Translations under genes and position numbers: made by a program
Assembly (NCBI GenBank): GCA_016778985.1
Contig: JADHOM010000013.1
Span: forward strand, 1-57,586
Reading direction: 5' to 3'
From: Alphaproteobacteria bacterium
Lineage (GTDB): Bacteria; Pseudomonadota; Alphaproteobacteria; Puniceispirillales; UBA1172
Length of the DNA: 57,586 nucleotides
Part shown: piece after piece, positions 35,035 to 43,094 of the stretch
How the letters are laid out: each line of letters starts with the position of its first letter
Numbering within the stretch: the stretch's first letter is position 1
The notes under the pieces: model-generated
The model's input: the letters and a program-made list of their open reading frames with translations, nothing else
Databases searched by the model: none
Told to the model about the DNA's origin: nothing

Positions 35035-36456
35035 TCAAGATTTAATCGTTTTTTGAACCTCGATAACGGCATCTTCTAATATGTCAAACATACTATCAAT
35101 CTCATCATGGGTAATGATGAGTGGTGGCGAGAAAACACACATATTTATGATTGGTCTGACCAGAAGTCCGCGTTTCTCACACGCTTCATCCATCATGTAA
35201 CCAAAACGGCTGTCAATTTGCAGCTTTTTTTCCTCGGACACACCAGATGCCGCAACGCCCTCAAGGCAACCAAGCAGCCCCATGCCTCTGGCATCACCAA
35301 TAATGTCATATTTAGCGCCAATATCACGAAGTCTTTGCTGGAAATGCGGGGCGATATCTTGCACATGGGCGTGGATTTCTTCACGTTCCATGATATCCAT
35401 ATTTGTCAATGCCGCAACGGCCGCAACGGGATGCCCTGAATAGGTATAGCCATTGGTAAATGGGCGGGCGCTATCATCAAGCTGATCAAAATCTTTCATC
35501 AGCGCATCAGAAAATATAGCTGCCCCCATCGGCACATAGCCGGAGGTTAGCCCTTTCGCGCATGTAATGATATCAGGAACAATGCCAAATACAGCTTCTG
35601 AGGCAAACCAGTGTCCTAAGCGGCCAAATGCTGTCACCACCTCATCAGAGATATAGACAATATCATATTTTCTGCATAATTCGCGCGTCTGCTGATGATA
35701 TCCTTTCGGCGGGATGATAACACCGCCAGATGATAAAACAGGTTCCGCAATAAAGGCGGCTACCTTATCCGCCCCAACAGCCAAAATACGATCTTCCATA
35801 TCTTTAACCTTGGCATTACACCAGTCATCTTCTGACATGCCATCAGGCCGTAAATACGGGTTCACATTAGGCAACATAAGCACAATATCTTTGTGCGTAT
35901 CCATAAATCGGCGATCATGTTCCCGCCCCGTTCCTGATACACTTGCGGATAGGAATGATGAGCCGTGATAGCCTTTTTCGCGGCAGAGGATCATTTTCTT
36001 TTCAGGGCGGCCAAGAACATTATTGCGATACATGACAAATCTTAGTGCGGTATCAACCGCATCAGAGCCGCCATTGGTAAAGACCATTGAGTTTAGGTCA
36101 CCTGGCGTTTTCTCGGCAATCCTTTTGCCAAGCAATGCTGACGGTTGATTAGAGGTAAACCAAGGGCTTGAATATGTCATTGTCATGACTTGATTGGCAA
36201 TGGCATCCGCCATTTCGCGCCGCCCATAACCGATATTAACGCACCACATACCGCCGGGGCCATCAATCATTTTATTGCCGTGGCCGTCTTCCAGATAAAT
36301 GCCTTTGGCTTTTTGGATTTGTGTCATATCAGGCGGTGCGTCTGATAAATCACTCCACGGATGAATAATATGTTCTTTATCCCAGAACTGCACTTGATCG
36401 GGCGTGATAGGCTGATTTTCAAGATTTTTATTATACTGATCTGATTTTAAAGACAT
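35035..36456 (-). CDS. Class III aminotransferase, omega-amine type
   Basis: A 473-residue PLP aminotransferase of class III. GYHGSSFLSASVSG, DIVYISDEVVTAFGRLG (the PLP Asp) and ITCAKGLTSGYVPMGA (the Schiff-base Lys) are all present. Its pattern resembles putrescine/omega-amino acid:pyruvate aminotransferases. GAGGG lies upstream of the ATG at 36456; the longer frame begins at a TTG. Its position next to a polyamine-type importer suggests that it deaminates the imported diamine, which is inference from context. Confidence 0.85.
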   Translation of the reverse strand: MSLKSDQYNKNLENQPITPDQVQFWDKEHIIHPWSDLSDAPPDMTQIQKAKGIYLEDGHGNKMIDGPGGMWCVNIGYGRREMADAIANQVMTMTYSSPWFTSNQPSALLGKRIAEKTPGDLNSMVFTNGGSDAVDTALRFVMYRNNVLGRPEKKMILCREKGYHGSSFLSASVSGTGREHDRRFMDTHKDIVLMLPNVNPYLRPDGMSEDDWCNAKVKDMEDRILAVGADKVAAFIAEPVLSSGGVIIPPKGYHQQTRELCRKYDIVYISDEVVTAFGRLGHWFASEAVFGIVPDIITCAKGLTSGYVPMGAAIFSDALMKDFDQLDDSARPFTNGYTYSGHPVAAVAALTNMDIMEREEIHAHVQDIAPHFQQRLRDIGAKYDIIGDARGMGLLGCLEGVAASGVSEEKKLQIDSRFGYMMDEACEKRGLLVRPIINMCVFSPPLIITHDEIDSMFDILEDAVIEVQKTIKS

Positions 36457-36530
36457 AACCCTCAACCTGTTTGTTTAGATAAATATAATGATGCCGAATG
36501 CGGCGGCGATCGTCAATCTATTCTATTCTT

Positions 36531-36563
36531 GTCTGGCCTGGTCTGGTCTGGTCTGGTCTGGTC
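36531..36563. repeat. 5-bp tandem repeat (gtctg)
   Basis: Six and a half copies of gtctg, one with a T-to-C change, lie between the aminotransferase gene and the EamA exporter gene, nine bases from the exporter's stop. Confidence 0.85.
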
Positions 36564-36571
36564 AATAATGA

Positions 36572-37522
36572 TTAATTTTTTGGCGGTGGAAACGGCTTAA
36601 CACCTGATGGCGGCAATGGCGGCACAGGGGATGTGTCTTTGCGCGGGGTGACTAGGGCTAGTCCTATCATCATGATCACTAAAGCCAGCCAAACGGTGGC
36701 AGCATAGGTATCACCAAAAATTACAATGCCCCATAAAACGCCAGTTATTGTGACCATGAAACCAACCTGTGATGCAAAGACAGGGCCGGTTGATACGATT
36801 AAATAGACAAAAGACGAATAGGCGATGGCAGAGATCAATGCGATGCCTAATATTGACCATTCCAAAACACCCATTGGAAATTGTGGGATAAAAAAATGAT
36901 CTGTCACTAAAGCTAATGGAAATAGAATACAGGCGGCAAAGATATTCATGCCAACTGATAGCCGGATAGGGCCTAAATCAGCAGGCTGATAAGCATCAAT
37001 AATCAGATTTTCAACCGCATAACACGCCGCTCCAAAACACGCTAATAACACCCAGAATGTCGCCGCCTCATCAGGTAGGCTGCTGTCGGGTATGACCAGT
37101 AATAAAATGCCAGTAATACCAGCGAGTAAACCAATGAGCCGCCGCACTGAGCTTTTCTCAAAGCCAAGTAAAAATGCCAATGCGAAGGTCATCATAGGAA
37201 CCAATGTATCGGCAATCGCCAGTATTCCGGGCTGAACATGGCGTGTGGCAGCATAGAAAATTAATCCAGGAACCAGAACGCCGGTTAATGATACGGCGCT
37301 AATAAGCGGGATATGCCGCCATCTGATACCGATATGGCCGTTACGAATAAGGGCATATCCCATTAACATCAAGCCGCTGATTAAGGTCTGCCAAAAAGCA
37401 ATACCAATGACCGTGGCGCCCGTATTTGTTGCCATTTTTGTTAGCGAGAATGTCAGCCCCCATGCCGTGCCAGTAACCGCTAGCACCACCCATGGCCAGA
37501 AACGCTGAAAGAAGCTGATCAT
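36572..37522 (-). CDS. EamA-family (DMT superfamily) transporter
   Basis: A 316-residue membrane protein with ten predicted helices in two EamA halves, starting with WPWVVLAVTGTAWGLTFSLTKMA. A proline-rich cytoplasmic tail (SPVPPLPPSGVKPFPPP) ends it. Its start overlaps the end of the aminotransferase IV gene by four bases, so the two are coupled and may act on a common metabolite. Confidence 0.85.
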   Translation of the reverse strand: MISFFQRFWPWVVLAVTGTAWGLTFSLTKMATNTGATVIGIAFWQTLISGLMLMGYALIRNGHIGIRWRHIPLISAVSLTGVLVPGLIFYAATRHVQPGILAIADTLVPMMTFALAFLLGFEKSSVRRLIGLLAGITGILLLVIPDSSLPDEAATFWVLLACFGAACYAVENLIIDAYQPADLGPIRLSVGMNIFAACILFPLALVTDHFFIPQFPMGVLEWSILGIALISAIAYSSFVYLIVSTGPVFASQVGFMVTITGVLWGIVIFGDTYAATVWLALVIMMIGLALVTPRKDTSPVPPLPPSGVKPFPPPKN

Positions 37523-38385
37523 ATAGCCGCTTTCAAGCTTTCCTCGATATAAATCTGGCGCAATTGAAGTGCATGTTTGCCGACCTTGCCACTGCCTATA
37601 TTGACCCCATCAATTGACACAACAGGTTTAACATAGGTTGAGGCTGAGGTAATAAATGCCTCATCAGCGGACTTAACCTCATCAACCGTAAACGGCCGTT
37701 CCTCGATTTTCATCTGACGGTCATGCGCGTAGCGGAGCAATGAGGCACGGGTAATCCCATGCAAAATATCATGGGATAATTGCCGCGTAATGATGACGTT
37801 ATCCTTAATAATATAGGCATTATTCGATGTGCCCTCAGTAATCGTGCCATTTTCAATCATCCAAGTATCATCAAAGCCCGCCCGAATAGCGGCGGTCTTG
37901 GCGATAGACGGCCATAATAGCTGAACGGTTTTAATATCACGCCGATGCCAGCGTAAATCTTCCATAGTCATGATATGCCAGCCTGTTAGCTTGCTCTCAT
38001 CAAGGCGTGGGTCAGGTTTTTCTTGGGTAAAGAGAACGATTGTTGGCGATATGGCGTCACCTTCTGGGAAAATAAAATCCCTATCTCCTGGGTTGCCGCG
38101 CGATATCTGAATATAAATCCCGCCTGTCACCAGATTGTTGCGTGTGATCATCTCCCGATGGATAGCGAGCATGTCATCATAATCGACCTTATAAGCGATA
38201 TTAAGCTCATCTAATGAGCGTTGCATGCGTGCCATATGGCCATCAAACTCCAGCATTTTGCCATCAATAACGGCAGTAACCTCGTAAATAGCGTCTGCCA
38301 TGACAAATCCGCGATCAAACACAGATACAGTGGCCTCAGCTTCCGGCACATAATTCCCATTTACATATACTATGCGTGACATCAT
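37519..38385 (-). CDS. D-amino acid aminotransferase-like class IV transaminase
   Basis: A 288-residue fold-type IV PLP aminotransferase. VNGNYVPEAEATVSVFDRGFVMADAIYE is the family opening. The catalytic Lys is in RRDIKTVQLLWPSIAK, and GTITEGTSNNAYII contacts PLP. The DLRWHRRDIK context fits D-alanine aminotransferase more than branched-chain enzymes. It overlaps the EamA gene by four bases. Confidence 0.85.
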   Translation of the reverse strand: MMSRIVYVNGNYVPEAEATVSVFDRGFVMADAIYEVTAVIDGKMLEFDGHMARMQRSLDELNIAYKVDYDDMLAIHREMITRNNLVTGGIYIQISRGNPGDRDFIFPEGDAISPTIVLFTQEKPDPRLDESKLTGWHIMTMEDLRWHRRDIKTVQLLWPSIAKTAAIRAGFDDTWMIENGTITEGTSNNAYIIKDNVIITRQLSHDILHGITRASLLRYAHDRQMKIEERPFTVDEVKSADEAFITSASTYVKPVVSIDGVNIGSGKVGKHALQLRQIYIEESLKAAI

Positions 38386-38475
38386 CAGTATCCTTAATTA
38401 GTCTCTGGACACTACTTTACCTGTTCAATCCAAACAGGCAATATGATTTTCACTAATCAAACAGGTGAGGTTATT

Positions 38476-39258
38476 ATGCCGCGGTTTTCGGCAAATCTTG
38501 GGTTTTTATGGACGGATGTTGATCTGCCAGACGCTATTCATGCGGCGCATCAGGCAGGCTTTGATGCGGTGGAATGTCATTGGCCTTATGCTTATGCGAC
38601 TGATCAAATTGTTGAGGCATTGGCGGCAACCGGCCTTCCAATGCTGGCGTTAAATACCCCCGCCGGTAATATGCCAGCTGAGTTTGGTCTTGCCGCAGTT
38701 CCAGAAAGACAAGCAGACGCCGAACAAGGCATTAGGAATGCGATTACCTATGCCCATCAGATTGGGGCAAAAGCCGTTCATGTTATGGCTGGTAAAGCGC
38801 CATCAGATGATCCGAGCGATCAACATTTTCAGGATATGCTGACATATGCCGCCAATATGGCACGCCCTTATGGGCTAGACATTTTGATTGAGGCGATTAA
38901 CCCCATTGATGTGGCAGGATATTTTCTGAATGATGTGCGCCAAGCGGTAAAGGTGCTAGAAACGCTCTCACTGCCAAATCTTGGATTAATGTTTGATTGT
39001 TATCATGTCGGCAAGATGGGCGGCGATATCTTGGCTGAGCTTGCGTTTTCTATGCCATGGATAAGGCATATTCAAATCGCTGGTATCCCTGACAGGCATG
39101 AGCCTGATGATGGGCATGTTGATTACCACCCGATATATCAATGGCTAGATGATCAGGGCTATGACGGGTTTATTGGTGCCGAATACAGGCCGAAAAATCG
39201 CTCAGGCAAAGGGGATGTGGCTGATGGGCTGAACTGGCTAAAATTAGCGCGGTGCTAG
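38476..39258 (+). CDS. hyi: Hydroxypyruvate isomerase family protein
   Basis: A 260-residue TIM-barrel sugar isomerase that interconverts hydroxypyruvate and tartronate semialdehyde. PRFSANLGFLWTDVDLPDAI, GFDAVECHWPY, LIEAINPIDVAGYFL and GLMFDCYHVGKMGGD hold the family metal and catalytic residues; EYRP is near the end. AGGTGAGG precedes the ATG at 38476, so I prefer it to the longer frame from 38443. It ends with TAG, sharing CTAG with the convergent EamA gene. Confidence 0.88.
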   Translation: MPRFSANLGFLWTDVDLPDAIHAAHQAGFDAVECHWPYAYATDQIVEALAATGLPMLALNTPAGNMPAEFGLAAVPERQADAEQGIRNAITYAHQIGAKAVHVMAGKAPSDDPSDQHFQDMLTYAANMARPYGLDILIEAINPIDVAGYFLNDVRQAVKVLETLSLPNLGLMFDCYHVGKMGGDILAELAFSMPWIRHIQIAGIPDRHEPDDGHVDYHPIYQWLDDQGYDGFIGAEYRPKNRSGKGDVADGLNWLKLARC

Positions 39259-40181
39259 CTGGTTTCGGCTTCACCAGTTTCTTTTTTGGCGTTGATATGT
39301 CTTTCTCGCCAGACAATGATTAAGCCTGCCCCTATGATTAAGAATACGCCGGGGATCAGCTGATCAAAGGGGGCTTCGCTGAAAAACACATAGCCAAGAA
39401 TAAATGAGATCGGAATACCTAAATACTCAAAAGGTGCAATTTGCCCGGGTTCTACCAACCGGTATGAGGTGACAAGGCATAACACGCCGATGCCGCCACA
39501 TATGCCAACCATCAGGAATTTCAGCCAATCGGTGCTGCCGGAAACGGGCAAAGGTTCAGCAAAGATAAAGAGCATAATGACGGAGAAAACTAACGAAAAG
39601 ATTTGCGTCACCAGCTGAATTTCACTTGAGCCAACATCACTATGGAATAGCCTGACCGTGACCGAAGCCATAGCATATCCAACTGCCGCCAAAACTGGCA
39701 ATATGGCATAGAACTCAAACGCATCTGCGCCTGGCCGCATGATAACGATAACCCCAATAAAGCCTAAAATAACCGCCGACCATCGCCAAAATCCCACCTT
39801 ATGCCCTAGCACTGGAACCGATAAGGCGGTGATAAACATAGGGCCAGCAAATGCCAGTGTTGTTGCGGTAGCAAAGGCGATATGACTTAACGCGGTATAA
39901 TAGCAAATCTGGGCGAAAATAACCGAAAGTCCACGAAACGCGCATAGCCCAATTTGATATGGCGTACATATTCGCCGCAAGCCAGCAATCGACCCTGATG
40001 CCATGACAAACAGCAATGCTGGAATAACGCCAAATATATTGCGCAAAGCACTAATTTGAAAGATTGGGAACTCTTCCCCAAGGATTCGGACAAATACCCC
40101 CATCAGATCGAAAGCAAAAATTCCAAAAAGAATGATTAATATAGCGCGATACAAGGCAGGGATACGTGCGATGATACCCAT
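39255..40181 (-). CDS. EamA-family (DMT superfamily) transporter
   Basis: A ten-helix exporter of the EamA family, 308 residues from the ATG at 40181, or 319 from an upstream ATG at 40214 that overlaps the flavoenzyme gene. FGIFAFDLMGVFVRIL and GFWRWSAVILGFIGVIVIMRPG are family-typical. Its place behind the TMADH-like gene suggests cotranscription with the amine cluster. Its stop shares CTAG with hyi. Confidence 0.84.
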   Translation of the reverse strand: MGIIARIPALYRAILIILFGIFAFDLMGVFVRILGEEFPIFQISALRNIFGVIPALLFVMASGSIAGLRRICTPYQIGLCAFRGLSVIFAQICYYTALSHIAFATATTLAFAGPMFITALSVPVLGHKVGFWRWSAVILGFIGVIVIMRPGADAFEFYAILPVLAAVGYAMASVTVRLFHSDVGSSEIQLVTQIFSLVFSVIMLFIFAEPLPVSGSTDWLKFLMVGICGGIGVLCLVTSYRLVEPGQIAPFEYLGIPISFILGYVFFSEAPFDQLIPGVFLIIGAGLIIVWRERHINAKKETGEAETS

Positions 40182-40185
40182 ATGG

Positions 40186-42240
40186 CTATAGTCTGGCACA
40201 GATGCGTAAGGCATCTAACATGGCGCAATGAATATCACGACTGCCGACAACATCACCAATCCGATAGAGATGATAGTCGTTATCATGACTATTATTGGCA
40301 TCATTATTGGCAAAAACTGGTTGCGGTTCGCCTAATGCCATCCGATCAAGATCAATCACGCCATTATTGAGAGAATGATCACGCATAGCATAAAACAACT
40401 CATCATTAGGCAATGTTCCTGCCTCAACAATGATATGATCATAGTAATGCTGACTCAACTCGGCGGTATGCATGTTGCGAAGCGTCACTTTGACTTGGTT
40501 TTGATAGGTATCGGCACGAATAAGTTCATGATCAGGCTGCATGATCACTCCACGCTCATAGAACCGCTTCATGAAAGGCGACATTTCTAGCCGCATCGCA
40601 TCATATCCGATATGGGCATCTTGCGTATTGAGCGTAACCTGAACGCCCTTCTCAGACAGATAATCAGCCGCCGCCATAGCCACATTGAGCCCGGTTTGAT
40701 CATGAATAAAGACATTGCCCTCAGGCGACGCCATGCCTGACATGACATCCCATGTCGTTAGAATATTAGCATCTCCATCCACCCAATCTGTATGCGGTAG
40801 ACCGCCAGTTGCCATAATAACGATATCGGGCTGTTCTGCCATAATCATGTCTTGATCAGCAAATTGATTGCAGCGGATATCAACCCCCAAACGCTGACAT
40901 TCGCGTTCAAGCCAATCAATAATACTGCCCAAATCTTTCCGCCAATTGACCTTGTTTGCCAGATTAACCTGTCCGCCTAGACGATCTGATGCCTCAAACA
41001 AGATGACCTTATGACCACGTTCGGCGCTGGCTCGCGCGGCTTCCAATCCAGCAGGGCCGCCACCAATAATGGCTACGGTTTTAGCATTGTCATCGGTTGG
41101 GCTTATAATATGAGGAAGTGAGGCTTCGCGCGCCGTTGCCGGGTTTTGAATACAATAGCCATAATTCGAGCAATAGGTTGAGCCAACACAAGTTCTGATA
41201 CGGTCCTCATCACCACGTTCCAGTTTGGCAACGATATAAGGGTCTGCAATATGCCCTCGCGTCATCCCCACCATATCTATGAGATGTTCAGATAGAGCGT
41301 AACGCGCGGTTGATAAATCATTAATCCGTGTGGCATGAAAAATTGGCAAATCAATGTCTTGTTTGAATCGCCCTGCTTGCTCTAAGAAAGGTGATAATGG
41401 CGCTGCCATGCCGGGCATATAATTGGTCAGTCGCGGCAAACTATCAATCCGTCCAGATACAAGATTAAGAAAATCAATAACGCCATCATCACGCAAATTG
41501 CTGGCTATGCTGATATTATCAGCTTCAGACAACCCGCTTTTATCATGATCTTGCTCGGTCATGGTCATCCTAACGCCAAGCAGGAAGTCATCACCAGCTG
41601 CTTCACGCATGGCGGCAAATACCATGCGGCTAAAGCGCATTCGGTTTTCCAGTGATCCGCCATATTTGTCGATCCGCTGATTAGTGATAGGCGACCAGAA
41701 TTGATCCATTAAATGGCCTGAGGCAATAATCTCTAACCCATCAAGACCGCTATCTTTACAGCGCTTTGCGGCGCGCGCAAAATCGCCAACAATGCGGAAA
41801 ATATCGTCTTCATCCATTTCTCGCGGGAAGCCACGATGCAAGACCTCACGGTTGGCTGAGGCTGATATGATCGGCAACCATTGGCCAGCTTTGCTGTTAG
41901 TGCGGCGACCAAGATGAGTAATCTGGGTCATTAACAATGCACCATGATCATGATAGAAATCAGATAGTTGCTTGAAAAATGGCATAATCTCGTCATCTAT
42001 GATGAGTTGATCAAAAACTGGTGCTGTATCGGCAGAAACGGTACCTGATCCACCAACAAAAGACAGTCCAATGCCGCCCTTAGCTTTTTCCATTTGGTAG
42101 CGCAAGGTTGTGTCAGTAGCACGGCCGTGATTAGCATGGCTGAGCGCGTGGCCAGTGCTGAAAATACGATTTTTTATGGTTTTCTTGCCAATCTTGAAAG
42201 GCTGTAGCAAAGGGTCAGAGGTGTTGTTTGGATCAGCCAT
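40186..42240 (-). CDS. TMADH/StcD-like NADH:flavin oxidoreductase
   Basis: A 684-residue two-domain flavoenzyme of the trimethylamine dehydrogenase family, which also contains histamine dehydrogenase and N-methylproline demethylase. Residues 1-340 form an FMN-binding barrel. A cysteine cluster with Cys351, Cys357 and Cys363 follows; Ser354 stands where TMADH has another Cys. Residues 385-680 form the nucleotide-binding domain with VAIIGGGPAGLEAARASAERGH. The predicted reaction is oxidative N-demethylation of a secondary or tertiary amine. It lies downstream of the TetR regulator and an MttB-family gene. Confidence 0.85.
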   Translation of the reverse strand: MADPNNTSDPLLQPFKIGKKTIKNRIFSTGHALSHANHGRATDTTLRYQMEKAKGGIGLSFVGGSGTVSADTAPVFDQLIIDDEIMPFFKQLSDFYHDHGALLMTQITHLGRRTNSKAGQWLPIISASANREVLHRGFPREMDEDDIFRIVGDFARAAKRCKDSGLDGLEIIASGHLMDQFWSPITNQRIDKYGGSLENRMRFSRMVFAAMREAAGDDFLLGVRMTMTEQDHDKSGLSEADNISIASNLRDDGVIDFLNLVSGRIDSLPRLTNYMPGMAAPLSPFLEQAGRFKQDIDLPIFHATRINDLSTARYALSEHLIDMVGMTRGHIADPYIVAKLERGDEDRIRTCVGSTYCSNYGYCIQNPATAREASLPHIISPTDDNAKTVAIIGGGPAGLEAARASAERGHKVILFEASDRLGGQVNLANKVNWRKDLGSIIDWLERECQRLGVDIRCNQFADQDMIMAEQPDIVIMATGGLPHTDWVDGDANILTTWDVMSGMASPEGNVFIHDQTGLNVAMAAADYLSEKGVQVTLNTQDAHIGYDAMRLEMSPFMKRFYERGVIMQPDHELIRADTYQNQVKVTLRNMHTAELSQHYYDHIIVEAGTLPNDELFYAMRDHSLNNGVIDLDRMALGEPQPVFANNDANNSHDNDYHLYRIGDVVGSRDIHCAMLDALRICARL

Positions 42241-42249
42241 CTATTACAC

Positions 42250-42271
42250 TTATTATTTGTACATAATAAAG
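42250..42271. promoter_or_regulatory. Candidate operator upstream of the TMADH-like gene
   Basis: ttatta and taataa flank tttgtaca, forming an imperfect palindrome just upstream of the TMADH-like start at 42240. ATTTGT-A-CAT here resembles ATTTGT-C-CAT near 43066, before the tetR gene. TetR binding is a guess. Confidence 0.4.
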
Positions 42272-42376
42272 TGATGCTATCACTAAATATCATCAAAACA
42301 ACATATATCTTTTGAAAACGCAACTTACCTTCATATTCACCATTTCGCGGGCTATCTCGCGGTCTGTCTCAGTCAT

Positions 42377-43054
42377 TCAGCCAGAAACACTTGCCACATA
42401 AGCGGTGAAAGCATCTAATTCCTCTTGGCTCGCGTCTTTCCCCGTAAAAATACGAACATAATAGGGCACAAGCATAAGGCGATTTTCCATATCTTCCTTA
42501 ATCACCGCGTCATTATATCCTGTTTGCATGAAATAGATCACGCGGGCACGGGTTTCGGATTCCATGAGCGGAAAGCCATAATGTTCAAACATGCGTGTTA
42601 GCGCCCCGATACGATCTTTGTCAGAGGCAATGATACGGCTTGCGATCTGGTCAGATTTTCTCGCCCAGTCACGGACAGCAAAATCTAATGGGATATCAAA
42701 TAGGCTAGAATTAACAGCGCAGCGAAAGACTCTTAAAACTGCCTCTGTTATTGTCGCGCAAGGGGCCGTTGCCTCGGTAATCAGATTAATCGTATTGCGG
42801 TTATGCCATTCCTCTAAGAGAGCATCATGAAGATCATTTTGGTCCTGGAAATATCCATAAAAACTTGAGCGCGCAACATTGAGCTTTTTGCCGATATTGA
42901 GAATTTTGACATGATCAATGCCTTTCGTGATCAGCAGCTCAATCGCAGCCTTAATCCAATCTTCACGAGTGACTTTGATATTGCCCTTACGTCCAGATGG
43001 GCGATCAGATCGGCGACTTGCTGGATGCTGGTATTTTGGTGGTAAACTATCCAT
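42377..43054 (-). CDS. TetR-family transcriptional regulator
   Basis: A 225-residue repressor-type regulator. A basic tail (SRRSDRPSGRKGN) precedes the helix-turn-helix region, with ILNIGKKLNVARSSFYGYFQDQNDLHDALLEEW as recognition helix and TetR signature. The C-terminal half is the usual helical ligand domain. It lies between mttB and the TMADH-like gene, reading in the same direction, so it probably controls this amine cluster. No Shine-Dalgarno is clear; a 10-bp palindrome sits one base before its start codon. Confidence 0.86.
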   Translation of the reverse strand: MDSLPPKYQHPASRRSDRPSGRKGNIKVTREDWIKAAIELLITKGIDHVKILNIGKKLNVARSSFYGYFQDQNDLHDALLEEWHNRNTINLITEATAPCATITEAVLRVFRCAVNSSLFDIPLDFAVRDWARKSDQIASRIIASDKDRIGALTRMFEHYGFPLMESETRARVIYFMQTGYNDAVIKEDMENRLMLVPYYVRIFTGKDASQEELDAFTAYVASVSG

Positions 43055-43055
43055 A

Positions 43056-43065
43056 GATACGTATC
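43056..43065. promoter_or_regulatory. Perfect 10-bp palindrome at the tetR start
   Basis: gatacgtatc is a perfect palindrome one base upstream of the tetR ATG and replaces the expected ribosome binding site. It is a candidate autoregulatory operator. Confidence 0.45.
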
Positions 43066-43094
43066 ATTTGTCCATTTACATAAGGTGATTACTA

